NCBI RefSeq assembly: GCF_021412625.1
Contig: NZ_JAKCFI010000003.1
Coordinates: 620,001-684,000 of the forward strand
Source of the DNA: Myxococcus stipitatus
Lineage (GTDB): Bacteria > Myxococcota > Myxococcia > Myxococcales > Myxococcaceae
Reading direction: 5' to 3'
DNA: 64,000 bases
Positions 17,969-26,416 of the stretch are shown one piece after another. The notes beneath the pieces were generated by a model. It was not told the DNA's origin and ran no database searches. It saw only the letters and a list, made by a program, of their open reading frames with translations. A program made the position numbers and the translations under genes. The first letter of the stretch is position 1. The number at the start of each line of letters is the position of its first letter.

Positions 17969-19080
17969 GGCGCGTGGGTCTGGTGGTGGCGCTCGTGGCG
18001 GGGCTGATGCTGGGCGCGTGTCTGCGGCCGGCGGAGGAGCGCGCGGTGCGCGACGCGAAGGTGGGGCTCGCGGAGGGCGGCGGCCTGTCGCTCGTGGTCG
18101 ATGACGGGCTGGCGTCCGTGCGAGGCGTCGACGACGGGCAGGTGGTGCTGTGGGGCAACGCGCCGGTGTTCACCGCGCGGGCCACGCTGGACGCGGGGGC
18201 GCGGGCGGACTGGCTGTTGACGGTGCGCAACGCGATGCCGGACGCGGTGCTGGTGGCGGAGCTGGAGGAGGGCGGCGAGGTGCTCGCGGTGGAGCCGGTG
18301 GCGCAGGTGGTGCCCACGGTGAAGATGTGGCGCGTGGCGCTGCGCCCGGGCGCGGTGGCGCGGCTGCGCGTGGCGCCTCCGGGCTGGGACTCGTCGGCGC
18401 CGTTCCGCTTCGCGGCGCTGGCGGACGTGCAGGAGGCGCTGCCCCGCGTGGGCGACATCTACGCGCGCCTCATGCGCGATGAATCGCTGCGCTTCATCCT
18501 CTTCGCCGGGGACCTGACGGAGACTGGGACGCGGGAGCAGTTGATGGAGTTCCAGGAGCGGCTGGAGGCCGGCTCGCGCATCCCCCTCTACGCCACGCTG
18601 GGCAACCACGAGACCTTCACGAAGGACGCGCGCGAGTACACGTCGCTGGTGGGGCGCGGCAGCCAGAGCTTCGTGTTCCAGGGCGTGCGCTTCACGGTGG
18701 TGGATTCGAGCAACGGCACGCTGGACCCCATCGTGGACGAGCTGCTCGACGGGTGGCTGGAGGCGTCGCGCCAGGGCACCCACGTGGTGGCGATGCACGT
18801 GCCGCCCCAGGACCCGGTGGGCCTGCGGGGCGGCGGCTTCGCGAACCGGGGCGAGTCCGCGGCGCTGGTGGGGAAGCTGGCGCGCGCGGGCGTGGACCTC
18901 ACGCTCTACGGGCACATCCACTCGTACTATTCGTTCACCAACGCGGGCATCCCCGCCTTCATCTCCGGCGGTGGCGGCGCGATTCCGGAGACCTTCGACG
19001 GCGTGGGGCGGCACTATCTCGCGGTGGACGTGAGCGCGGACGAGGGCCTGCGTGAGGTGTCGCTGGTCCGCGTGGATTGA
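17965..19080 (+). CDS. Calcineurin-like metallophosphoesterase, lipoprotein
   Basis: A 371-residue envelope phosphoesterase. The N-terminus 'VVALVAGLMLGACLRPAEE' is a lipoprotein signal with the lipid-bearing Cys. From ~residue 150 the binuclear-metal phosphoesterase motifs follow in order: 'AALADVQEA' (atypical DxH position, with Asp kept and His replaced by Gln), 'LFAGDLTETG' (GD), 'ATLGNHETF' (GNHE), 'VVAMHVPPQD' (H) and 'LTLYGHIHSYY' (GHxH). The N-terminal ~120 residues are a beta-rich domain resembling the purple-acid-phosphatase-like front. The Q in the first motif may weaken one metal site. It overlaps the upstream gene by ATGA, so the two are coupled. Substrate unknown; phosphodiester or phosphomonoester hydrolysis at the cell surface. 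Confidence 0.88.
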   Translation: MRRVGLVVALVAGLMLGACLRPAEERAVRDAKVGLAEGGGLSLVVDDGLASVRGVDDGQVVLWGNAPVFTARATLDAGARADWLLTVRNAMPDAVLVAELEEGGEVLAVEPVAQVVPTVKMWRVALRPGAVARLRVAPPGWDSSAPFRFAALADVQEALPRVGDIYARLMRDESLRFILFAGDLTETGTREQLMEFQERLEAGSRIPLYATLGNHETFTKDAREYTSLVGRGSQSFVFQGVRFTVVDSSNGTLDPIVDELLDGWLEASRQGTHVVAMHVPPQDPVGLRGGGFANRGESAALVGKLARAGVDLTLYGHIHSYYSFTNAGIPAFISGGGGAIPETFDGVGRHYLAVDVSADEGLREVSLVRVD

Positions 19081-19236
19081 GCCGGGGGCGCTGGCACTGA
19101 ACAGGCGCGCCGCTGGCCGTGTGTGGCGGGAAACGCGCGCGGGGCCGACTTTCCGGCCTGGCAGCGTACCCTCTTGATCTGACACTGAACACGTGAGCAG
19201 ATGGCGTCCACCAAGCGAGGAGTCAGGAGGACCGCC

Positions 19237-19752
19237 ATGTTCGACTCGAACGAGAACGACCCCATTTCCCCGGCGCTGCGTGCGCTGCTCGAGCTGTTCA
19301 CCACGGACCTCGCGGAGGTGCGCTTCCCGGACATGAACGGGGAGGTGCTGGACGAGGCGGCGGCGCAGGTGAGGGCGAAGGCGGAGGCGGTGGCGAACGC
19401 GCAGGCGGTGTTGGAGGCGGCGCGCCAGGCGTTGCAGGAGAGCCAGGACGCGCTGGTGCAGAAGGGGCAGCGGGCCATGGCGTACGCGCGGGTGTTCGCC
19501 GAGGAGAGCCCGGAGCTGAGCCTGAAGCTGGACGCCATCCAGCTGCCGCGCGCTGCGCGCAAGGCGGTGAAGACGGAGAGCCTGGTGCCCGAGCCGGTCG
19601 CCGCGAACGGCAACGAGGAGCACGCGCCCAAGCGTCGGGGTCGTCCGCCGAAGGTGCGTCCGGCGCCGGGCGCGACGCTGTTCTCGGAAGGCGCCTCTCC
19701 GGAGGCCCTGGCCGTCGCCCACGAGGGCAACGGCATGCTGCCCACCGCGTGA
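19237..19752 (+). CDS. Coiled-coil protein with C-terminal AT-hook
   Basis: A 171-residue protein of unknown function. Residues ~10-45 are acidic. Residues ~40-85 form an Ala/Glu/Gln-rich helix likely to be a coiled coil ('EAVANAQAVLEAARQALQES'). Near residue 133 is 'APKRRGRPPKVRPAPG', a canonical AT-hook (RGRP core flanked by basic residues), which binds the minor groove of AT-rich DNA. ATG 19237 is chosen because AGGAGG (19225-19230) is six bases upstream; the alternative ATG at 19201 lacks one. In a genome this GC-rich the few AT-rich segments are mostly promoters, so a role in chromosome architecture or promoter access is plausible, as for other myxobacterial AT-hook proteins (CarD, for example). 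That is inference; the AT-hook is directly visible. Confidence 0.75.
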   Translation: MFDSNENDPISPALRALLELFTTDLAEVRFPDMNGEVLDEAAAQVRAKAEAVANAQAVLEAARQALQESQDALVQKGQRAMAYARVFAEESPELSLKLDAIQLPRAARKAVKTESLVPEPVAANGNEEHAPKRRGRPPKVRPAPGATLFSEGASPEALAVAHEGNGMLPTA

Positions 19753-19935
19753 CACCGCCTCCGGGCCGGGCACCGGGACCCCGTCTCCCAGTGAAGACCT
19801 CGGGTGCCCGGTATTGAAGGTCTCTGAGATACCCGACCCGGAAAGGGTCCAGTATTTCAATTTCGGGCCAGAAATTAAAATAGTCCCAGGTAACGTCGGG
19901 GCCTATTTCCGTTGGGCATGATTGGGGGCAGGGCG
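19753..19935 (+). promoter_or_regulatory. Hairpin and AT-rich promoter region before the fic gene
   Basis: CCGGGCACC (19766-19774) pairs with GGTGCCCGG (19803-19811), with GGGA/TCCC inside, and may terminate the AT-hook gene. After it, 19811-19885 is unusually AT-rich and has TAAAAT (19876-19881) as a possible -10 of the Fic gene; the -35 is weak. The local drop in GC could also mark an acquired segment. Confidence 0.35.
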
Positions 19936-21093
19936 ATGCGGGCAGGCAGGTACGTCCAGCAGCACTCCGGGTATCGGGCCTTCATTCCCGCTCCCCTTCC
20001 GCCGGCGCCTGGGGTGAGGCTGGATGGCGAACTGACCGCGCTCCTGAGCGAGGCGGATCGGGCGCTCGGGCGCCTAGACGGTGTGTCCTCCATCCTTCCG
20101 AACCCCGACCTCTTCGTGGCGATGTACGTGCGCTACGAAGCAGTCCTCAGCTCCCAGATAGAAGGCACCCAGAGCACGCTCGAGGACGTCCTCGAGTTCG
20201 AGATGGACGCGGCGGGGGCCCGGCGCGTGAAGGACGCGGAGGAGGTCGTCAACTACGTCCAGGCGATGAACTATGGCCTCGAGCGGCTCCCCTCCCTCCC
20301 GCTGTCGCTCCGGTTGTTGAGGGAGATTCACGAGCGACTGATGAGAGGGGTTCGCGGCAGTGAGCGGAACCCTGGTGACTTCAGGACGAGCCAGAACTGG
20401 ATTGGCCCGGAGGGTTGCACGCTGGCGAGCGCGACCTTCGTCCCCCCGCCGCCGTACGAGATGCTCGAGGCGCTGGCGAACCTGGAGACATTCCTCCATC
20501 AACCGGGAAACCTGCCGGCCCTCATCCATTGTGGCTTGGCGCATGCCCAGTTCGAGACCATCCATCCCTTCCTGGATGGGAATGGTCGGGTGGGGCGCCT
20601 GCTCATCACGTTGTTGCTCTGCGAGCGCCGCATCCTGGAGCGTCCGCTGCTCTACCTGAGCGTCTACCTGAAGCAGCACCGGGCGGAATACTACGACCGG
20701 TTGACGGCCATTCGGAGCGATGGGGACTGGGAAGGGTGGTTGCGCTTCTTCCTGCGGGGCGTGGCGGAGGTCAGCGTCTCCTCCACGGCGACCGCGCGGG
20801 CCATCCTCAAGCTGCGGGAGGACTCCCGTCAGTTGCTCGCGCAGAGCGCTCAAGCGGTCCGGCTGCTCGACTTCCTCTTCGCGAAGCCCGTGACCTCGGT
20901 CCGCGCCACGGAGGAGTACCTCGGTTGTTCCTACGTCACGGCGAGCTCGGTCATCGAGCAGCTGGTCGACGTGGGCCTCCTTCGGGAGATGACGGGCCAG
21001 AAGCGCAACCGGTTGTACCGGTATGAGCCGTACCTCGCGCTCTTCGAGGGACAGGGCATCGAGACGGCGCGCGCGGAATCCCGGTCCGGGTAG
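19936..21093 (+). CDS. Fic-family AMPylase-type protein (class II, N-terminal inhibitory motif)
   Basis: A 385-residue Fic protein that should transfer AMP (or another nucleotide part) to a Ser/Thr/Tyr hydroxyl of a target protein. Layout: an N-terminal domain (~1-95) with the inhibitory motif 'LSSQIEGTQST' (S72...E76-G77), which in class II Fic proteins blocks the nucleotide site; the Fic core with 'HPFLDGNGRVGR' (210-221), a complete HxFxxGNGR; and a C-terminal ~80 residues with a winged-helix look ('RATEEYLGCSYVTASSVIEQ'). This is the architecture of the Shewanella SoFic type. ATG 19936 is preferred because 'MRAGRYVQQHSGYRAFIP' is the usual beginning; TTG 19912 and ATG 19918 are alternatives. 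No antitoxin gene is adjacent, as expected when inhibition is internal. Target unknown. Confidence 0.92.
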   Translation: MRAGRYVQQHSGYRAFIPAPLPPAPGVRLDGELTALLSEADRALGRLDGVSSILPNPDLFVAMYVRYEAVLSSQIEGTQSTLEDVLEFEMDAAGARRVKDAEEVVNYVQAMNYGLERLPSLPLSLRLLREIHERLMRGVRGSERNPGDFRTSQNWIGPEGCTLASATFVPPPPYEMLEALANLETFLHQPGNLPALIHCGLAHAQFETIHPFLDGNGRVGRLLITLLLCERRILERPLLYLSVYLKQHRAEYYDRLTAIRSDGDWEGWLRFFLRGVAEVSVSSTATARAILKLREDSRQLLAQSAQAVRLLDFLFAKPVTSVRATEEYLGCSYVTASSVIEQLVDVGLLREMTGQKRNRLYRYEPYLALFEGQGIETARAESRSG

Positions 21094-21174
21094 CCTCCCC
21101 GAGGAAAACGCGGCCCGGACGCGAGGCCCCTCCGGAGCCCCCCTCCGGTAGAGACCCGCGACCGGGCCACGAGG

Positions 21175-21210
21175 CCGGAGCTCCGCGAGGGCGTCCCCGA
21201 GGAGCTCCGG
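21175..21210. terminator. Bidirectional terminator between fic and the beta-helix lipoprotein
   Basis: CCGGAGCTCC (21175-21184) and GGAGCTCCGG (21201-21210) form a perfect 10-bp stem with a 16-base loop between two convergent genes (stops at 21093 and 21232). The symmetry lets it work on both strands. Confidence 0.65.
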
Positions 21211-21231
21211 TCCATGCACATCCGTGTCGGA

Positions 21232-22605
21232 CTAGTTCTCCGGGAACGCGGTCCAACCGGCCAGCCAGTTGGTGGTGCCCACCGCGCCCACGAAGCGGGC
21301 GGTGGTGTCGAAGCCCGCCGGAGGCGTGGCCGCGTTGTCCGGGTTGAGCGCCGGCGAGCCCGTCTTCGGCGAGAAGTTCGGCGCCCCCAGGTTCAGCGCG
21401 TCCGTCAGCTGCGGGTCCACCACCTTCACGCCGTTGGCGGCGACGATGATCTTCTCCGCCTCGTTGAACTTGCTGACGTCCGGGTCGACGGTGACGCCGT
21501 TCTCCACCTTCGGGTTCGGCGCGAAGGGGATGGTGTCCGTCAGGTTCGCGTTGTCCCAGAAGAACGTGTTGCGGATGGCCAGGCGCGAATCACCCGGCTC
21601 GTCGAAGAGCGCCGCGGAGGCGGTGCCGTCCACGTCCACCGCCTGGTCCTTGAAGTAGGCGACGATGATGTTGCGCAGCTTGCCGCCCGCGCCCGTGTTG
21701 AACACCAGCCCCTCCTGGGACGGGTTGCCGCCCGGGTTCGCGTTGGAGCCGATGAACGTCGCGTTCCAGATTTCGGGGATGCTGATGGGCTCCTGCGTGG
21801 CGGTCGTCTTGTGGCTGGACGCCTCGATGCCACGGTCACCCACGGCCGCGCTCTGCTGCACGATGAGGAACTGCACCTTGCCGCTGTAGCCCTGGTCGTA
21901 GTCCAGGCCGTCGTCGTCCGCCTGGGTGATGAGGATGTGCTTGAGCGGCGCGGTGCCGCCGAACATCTCGATGCCGTCGTCCAGGCCCTTGTGCACCTGC
22001 ACGTAGTCGATGTCCGTGGTGTTGCCGCACGCGCCCGTCGTCAGGCCGTTCAGCTCGTTGTTCGGCGCCAGCTCGTAGCCCGCGAACTCGATGCGCGCGT
22101 ACTTCAGCTTGCCGCAGTCGTGCGCGTCGTCGCCGCCGCCGTACTTGGTCAGGTCGTTGCCGCTGGAGGCGAAGAAGCCCTCGATGGTCGTCTCCCCGCC
22201 GGAGACGTTGATGCGGGCCTTGCCCAGCAGCACCACGCCGCCCCAGTCCCCCGCCTCGCGGCTGCCCGCGTCCTTGGACGACGTGAAGACGATGGGCTTG
22301 TCCGCCGTGCCCACCGCGTTGAGCTTCGCGTTGCGGGTGATGATGAGGGCGCTGCCCTTCTCGCCCTTGATGGTCGCACCCGGCTCGATGGTGAGCGTGC
22401 CGCTCTCCACGAAGATGTACTTCTTCAAGGTGTACGTGCCACCGCTCTTCCAGGTGGTGTCCTGGGTGATGTTCTCGGTGATGTCGAGCTTCTCCGCGTC
22501 CGGAGTGGTGGGGCCGGGGTCAATCGGGGTCTCGTCATCGTCGCCGCACCCGAACCCCAGGGAGAGGGCGGAGAGGGTCAGGAGGGAGGCAAGCAGGCGC
22601 TTCAT
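21232..22605 (-). CDS. Parallel beta-helix lipoprotein, partner of the TonB-dependent receptor
   Basis: A 457-residue exported lipoprotein with signal 'LLTLSALSLGFGCGDDDETP'. The mature protein repeats short strand-turn units typical of a right-handed parallel beta-helix ('SGTLTIEPGATIKGEKGSAL', 'LNAVGTADKPIVFTSS'), rich in Asn, Gly and Asp. Such proteins are often encoded beside TonB-dependent receptors and may capture substrate at the surface; that is a family-level observation. A good ribosome site (GAAAGGAAG) precedes the ATG at 22605. It follows the receptor gene by 26 bases and is the last gene of the TonB operon. The substrate is unknown; neither carbohydrate-active nor metal-binding residues could be identified. 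Confidence 0.8.
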   Translation of the reverse strand: MKRLLASLLTLSALSLGFGCGDDDETPIDPGPTTPDAEKLDITENITQDTTWKSGGTYTLKKYIFVESGTLTIEPGATIKGEKGSALIITRNAKLNAVGTADKPIVFTSSKDAGSREAGDWGGVVLLGKARINVSGGETTIEGFFASSGNDLTKYGGGDDAHDCGKLKYARIEFAGYELAPNNELNGLTTGACGNTTDIDYVQVHKGLDDGIEMFGGTAPLKHILITQADDDGLDYDQGYSGKVQFLIVQQSAAVGDRGIEASSHKTTATQEPISIPEIWNATFIGSNANPGGNPSQEGLVFNTGAGGKLRNIIVAYFKDQAVDVDGTASAALFDEPGDSRLAIRNTFFWDNANLTDTIPFAPNPKVENGVTVDPDVSKFNEAEKIIVAANGVKVVDPQLTDALNLGAPNFSPKTGSPALNPDNAATPPAGFDTTARFVGAVGTTNWLAGWTAFPEN

Positions 22606-22631
22606 GGAGAGACTTCCTTTCGAGAGTGGCA

Positions 22632-25600
22632 CTACAGGGAGAGGCCGAGCGCCGCGGAGAACGCGATGCCCGGTCGGTACTGGACCAGGGTGACGTCGCC
22701 CTGCTGGAGGGTGACCTTGGAGTCGAGGAGGTTGGAGGCGGTGAGCTTCAGCTGCGTGACGCGGCCCAGCTGCTGGGTGAGGGCGATGTCCACGCGGTGG
22801 AACGGCTGCTCGTAGACGTCGGGGAGGTTGTCCGTCCCCACCTCGCTGATGCGCCGCCCGTAGACGTTGTAGAGCAGCGCCACCTCGGTGCCGCTCTCCG
22901 GGCGCTCGTAGCCGACGTTGACGTTGACCACGTACGGCGACTGGCCCTGGAGCGGACGGCGGGAGTTGGTCTGCAGGCCCTGCATGGAGCCCAGGTCGAT
23001 GTTGGACTGGATGAGGGTGAGGTTGGCGCCCACGCGCACCGGCTGGAGCGCGGGGGTGAGGCGGCCCAGGGTGGTGCGCGCCTCCAGCTCCACGCCGTAG
23101 GTGTTCGCGGCGGGGGTGTTCTCGAAGTTCATGTCGCCCGCGCCCGCGGAGTTGATGACGCGCTCGATGGGGTTCTCGAAGCGCTTGTAGAAGGCGCTGG
23201 CGGCGAGCACCTCGTTGTCGCCGACGAACCACTCGACGCGCGCGTCCACGTTGTGGATGCGCGTCTGCTGCAGGTTCGGGTTGCCGGAGATGTTCCGGCG
23301 GCGCACGAAGTCGTAGAAGGTGAAGGGCGCCAGCTCGCGGAAGGTGGGCCGCGCCAGCGTGTAGCTGTAGCCCGCGCGCAGGTTGACGGCGGGGGTGAGG
23401 GCGTAGATGGCGTTGAAGGTCGGCAGCCAGTCCAGGTAGTCGACCTTGTTGTTCGCCTGTTCGAGTCCGGTGAACTGGTCGATGGCGGTCAGGTCCTGGG
23501 TGGAGCCCTCCAGGCGGATGCCGCCCACCAGCCGCAGGGCCTCCGTGGGCGTGACGTCGGCGGTGACGTAGCCCGCGTAGACGCTGAGCGAGGCGTCATA
23601 CGCGTCCGAGTCCGGACGGGTGCTCTCCGTGACGCGCATGCCGTTGCCGAGCAGGTCCGGGCCGAACAGCTGCTCGGGGGGCAGGAAGCGGTCCACCTCG
23701 CGGCCGGGCTGGATGCCGAAGCGGAAGCGGCGGGCGCGGAAGTCGCGGAAGGAGAACTGCGTCAGGCCGCCCACCTTGAGGCGCACGTCGGTGAAGGGGA
23801 GGGTGACGTTGACGCTGCCGCCGGTGGACGTCTCGCCCAGCTCGGCGAAGAAGCGCTCGCCGCTGTTGGCCTGGTTGGGGAAGGAGACGGCGCCGACGGG
23901 GGCGCTGAGGTTGTCGCTGTAGAGGGTGTCGCGCGTGTCCGGCTCGTCGCGGTCCACGCGGGAGAGGTTGGCCTGCCAGTCCACCTCCGCGTCGTTGAGC
24001 AGGCCCAGGCGGTGGAAGCCGCGCACCTGGTTGAAGGAGAGCTGGCGGACGATGAACTGGAGCCGGCTGCCCTCGTAGAGGTCGCCGCGGAGCATGTCCG
24101 AACCGGTGCTGGTGGTGGTGCGCGTGTCGGTGCCGCGGGTGAAGAGGGTGAAGAGGGTCAGCTCGTTGTCGCGGTCCAGCTGGTAGCCCACGCTGGCCAG
24201 GCCGCTGAGGTTGGCCGTCTCCACGCCCAGGTGGGCCTGGGAGTCGTCGTACGTGGTGTAGGAACCGTCCAGCTCGAAGGCCGCCTTGCTGTAGGTGGTG
24301 TGCTGGACGGACTCCTTGTGGCCGTAGTTGACGGTGGCCAGGTAGCCCAGGCGCTGGTTGCCGAAGCGCAGCGTGTCACCGAGCGACGCGCTCAGGCCCA
24401 TGTTGGGCAGCGCCGTCTTCTGGCGGGCCTTCCACACGTTGGGGAAGCTCTCCCACTGGGCCTCCTGCTCGGCGGTGGACTCGTTGCCGTTGCCGAGCGC
24501 GTGGCCGGTGGGGATGGCGTCCGGCAGCTTGCGGTCGGCGCCGGGGAAGCCGAGGAACTCGAGGGCGCCGCCGCCGCGCTGGGCGTTGCGCTCCTGGCCG
24601 GTGGTCTGGGTGTCGCCGCCGAAGGTGATGCGGGGCTTGAACTCGAACTGGCTCGGGTAGGTGTTGGTCTCGATGAGGAGGGTGCCGCCGCCGAAGGAGC
24701 CGGGGAGGTCGGCGGTGTAGCTCTTCACCACGTTGAGGTTGGCGAGCAGCGAGGTGGGGAACAGGTCGAGCGGGACGCTGGGCTCGTCGGGCTCCGGGCT
24801 GGGCAGCAGCGCGCCGTTGAGGAGCGTGGTGCTGTAGCGGCCGCCCAGGCCGCGCAGCAGGACGTAGCGGCCGTCGACGACGGTGGCGCTGACCACGCGC
24901 TTGACGGCGTCGGAGGCGCTGGAGTCGGGGGTGCGGGAGATTTCCTGGGCGCTGATGGCGTCGGAGACGGCGGCGGCCTTCTTGCGCTCCTGGAGGAGGG
25001 CGCCCTCGGCGCGGCGGTCCGCGCGGGCCTCGACGACGACCTCCTGCACGGCGCCCACGTCGGCGCTGAGCGCGACGTCGAGCTTCGTCGCCTTGCCCTG
25101 GGTGACGACGACGCCGGTGATGCGGCGGCCCTGATAGACGTCGTAGAAGACGCGCAGGTCGTACTTGCCGGGCGGGAGCGCGAGCTTGTAGTTGCCGTCG
25201 AGGTCGGTGAGGACCTGCTTCTCCGCGCCGGTGACGACCTTCACGGTGGCCTCGATGAGGCCCTCCTGGTTCACCTCGTCGGAGACCTTGCCGTAGATGC
25301 CGGTGAAGCCCGGCGGCGGCGCGGCGGACTCGGCCATCAGCGCCTCGTCCCCGAGCGCGGCGTCCTGGGCCACGGCCTCGCCCGAGGGCTGCTGACCCTC
25401 GGTGGACTCGGCGGGCGCGGCGGCGTCCGGAGCCTGCGCGGTGCCCGTGGTGGGCTGACCGTCGGTGGATGGCGCGGTGCCGGTCGTCGGCTGGGTGGCG
25501 TCGGGAATCTGCGCGGTGCCTGTGACGGGCTGCTGAGCGACACCGGTCGCGGACTGCTGCGTCGGGGCCGTGCTCGTCGCGGGCTGCGTGGTGCCGGACG

Positions 25601-25853
25601 TCGGGGCCGCGCTCGTCGCGGGCTGCGGCTCGGTGCCCGTCGGCTGTGTGCCCGCGCTCATCGGCTGCGCGGTGGAAGGCTCGGCGACGGTGGCCTGGGC
25701 GAGGAGTTGGGGGCGGGGTGTGGCTTCGGCCCGCGTTGGCCGGAGGGCGGGGGCGGACACGACGGCGGGCGTGGCGGCCGCGAGTGCCACGGGAGCGGTG
25801 ATGAGTGAAAGCGCTGCCACGAGGGCGCGCGGGAAGGTTGAGCGAGACAACAC
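22632..25853 (-). CDS. TonB-dependent outer-membrane receptor with carboxypeptidase-like front domain
   Basis: A ~1,073-residue outer-membrane transporter. After a signal peptide ('FPRALVAALSLITAPVALAA') comes a ~130-residue stretch of Thr/Pro/Gly/Gln-rich imperfect repeats (TGTAQ / TAPS-like), then a carboxypeptidase-regulatory-like Ig domain ('GFTGIYGKVSDEVNQEGLIE' to 'GNYKLALPPGKYDLRVF'). The plug begins at 'VQEVVVEARADRRAEG' and contains 'LLRGLGGRYSTTLLNGALLP'. The rest is a 22-strand-type barrel ending '...AALGLSL'. The start is uncertain: GTG 25853 or TTG 25850 follow AAGGAGA, while ATG 25904 has no ribosome site. It sits in one operon with tonB, exbB and two exbD. The low-complexity spacer is unusual. 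Substrate unknown. Confidence 0.92.
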   Translation of the reverse strand: MLSRSTFPRALVAALSLITAPVALAAATPAVVSAPALRPTRAEATPRPQLLAQATVAEPSTAQPMSAGTQPTGTEPQPATSAAPTSGTTQPATSTAPTQQSATGVAQQPVTGTAQIPDATQPTTGTAPSTDGQPTTGTAQAPDAAAPAESTEGQQPSGEAVAQDAALGDEALMAESAAPPPGFTGIYGKVSDEVNQEGLIEATVKVVTGAEKQVLTDLDGNYKLALPPGKYDLRVFYDVYQGRRITGVVVTQGKATKLDVALSADVGAVQEVVVEARADRRAEGALLQERKKAAAVSDAISAQEISRTPDSSASDAVKRVVSATVVDGRYVLLRGLGGRYSTTLLNGALLPSPEPDEPSVPLDLFPTSLLANLNVVKSYTADLPGSFGGGTLLIETNTYPSQFEFKPRITFGGDTQTTGQERNAQRGGGALEFLGFPGADRKLPDAIPTGHALGNGNESTAEQEAQWESFPNVWKARQKTALPNMGLSASLGDTLRFGNQRLGYLATVNYGHKESVQHTTYSKAAFELDGSYTTYDDSQAHLGVETANLSGLASVGYQLDRDNELTLFTLFTRGTDTRTTTSTGSDMLRGDLYEGSRLQFIVRQLSFNQVRGFHRLGLLNDAEVDWQANLSRVDRDEPDTRDTLYSDNLSAPVGAVSFPNQANSGERFFAELGETSTGGSVNVTLPFTDVRLKVGGLTQFSFRDFRARRFRFGIQPGREVDRFLPPEQLFGPDLLGNGMRVTESTRPDSDAYDASLSVYAGYVTADVTPTEALRLVGGIRLEGSTQDLTAIDQFTGLEQANNKVDYLDWLPTFNAIYALTPAVNLRAGYSYTLARPTFRELAPFTFYDFVRRRNISGNPNLQQTRIHNVDARVEWFVGDNEVLAASAFYKRFENPIERVINSAGAGDMNFENTPAANTYGVELEARTTLGRLTPALQPVRVGANLTLIQSNIDLGSMQGLQTNSRRPLQGQSPYVVNVNVGYERPESGTEVALLYNVYGRRISEVGTDNLPDVYEQPFHRVDIALTQQLGRVTQLKLTASNLLDSKVTLQQGDVTLVQYRPGIAFSAALGLSL

Positions 25854-25978
25854 GTCTCTCCTTGCCGTCGAGTCGCGCCGTAAACAACGCGACACACATG
25901 GCATTGGAATGGATGGCTTGTGACGATTGAGGCGGCGGATCGAAAACTCGGCGTCACGACCCGCCGCCGGTCGAGACT

Positions 25979-26407
25979 TCAGTCCGCGAGCTTGTCTGGC
26001 AGCACGCCCACGGTGATGTCTCCACCCCGGGCGAGGTCCAGCACGTCCATGGCGGCGCCGTAGGGCACGTCGTCGCCCGCGTCGAAGAAGACGATCTTGT
26101 CCGGGCGCGCGTTGAGCATGCGCTTGAGCCGCGCCACCACCTGGTCGCGCGGGACTTCCTCCCGGTTGATACGCAGCACGCCGCCCCGGTCCACGGTGAG
26201 CACCACCGGGGGCAGCGCGTCGGGCGGAGGTGGCGGCTGCTCCTCCTGCTTGTCGTTCTTGGCCGGCACCGTCATCCACATCTGCTTGGTGAGCAGCGGG
26301 GTGACGACCATGAAGATGATGAGGAGGACGAGCACCACGTCCACCAGCGGCGTGACGTTCATCGAGGGCTTGAGCCCCTTCTTTCCGCCTCCGAGGTCGA
26401 ATGCCAT
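25979..26407 (-). CDS. exbD: ExbD/TolR-type biopolymer transport protein (second copy)
   Basis: A 142-residue inner-membrane protein with one N-terminal helix. The helix segment 'MNVTPLVDVVLVLLIIFMVV' has the essential Asp of the proton path in 'PLVDV'. The periplasmic part ('VLTVDRGGVLRINREEVPRD') has the ExbD fold, with an acidic/proline-rich linker ('KQEEQPPPPPDALPP'). It lies nine bases downstream of another exbD. The 20-odd residues around the membrane helix match those of the upstream copy nearly base for base (62 of 63 nucleotides), although the rest of the genes are diverged. With ExbB it forms the proton-driven motor that energises TonB. Why two different ExbD subunits are kept is not known. 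Confidence 0.93.
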   Translation of the reverse strand: MAFDLGGGKKGLKPSMNVTPLVDVVLVLLIIFMVVTPLLTKQMWMTVPAKNDKQEEQPPPPPDALPPVVLTVDRGGVLRINREEVPRDQVVARLKRMLNARPDKIVFFDAGDDVPYGAAMDVLDLARGGDITVGVLPDKLAD

Positions 26408-26416
26408 GGCGCGCTC

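Noticed and set aside
19081..19236. Two CACTGAACA copies (19095 and 19183) and a TGGCAC motif upstream of the AT-hook gene, considered as a sigma-54 promoter or paired operator
   Set aside because: The TGGCAC is not followed by TTGC at the required distance, and nine-base repeats 88 bases apart can occur by chance.
21232..23232. 666-codon frame covering both the beta-helix lipoprotein and part of the receptor
   Set aside because: The lipoprotein signal peptide and ribosome site at 22605 mark the real start; the upstream part is the receptor gene read in another frame.
22626..25808. 1,060-codon open frame on the plus strand
   Set aside because: It is fully antisense to the TonB-dependent receptor gene. 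Its translation is repetitive (Val, Gly, Leu, Glu, Arg), a typical result of GC-rich codon bias on the opposite strand.
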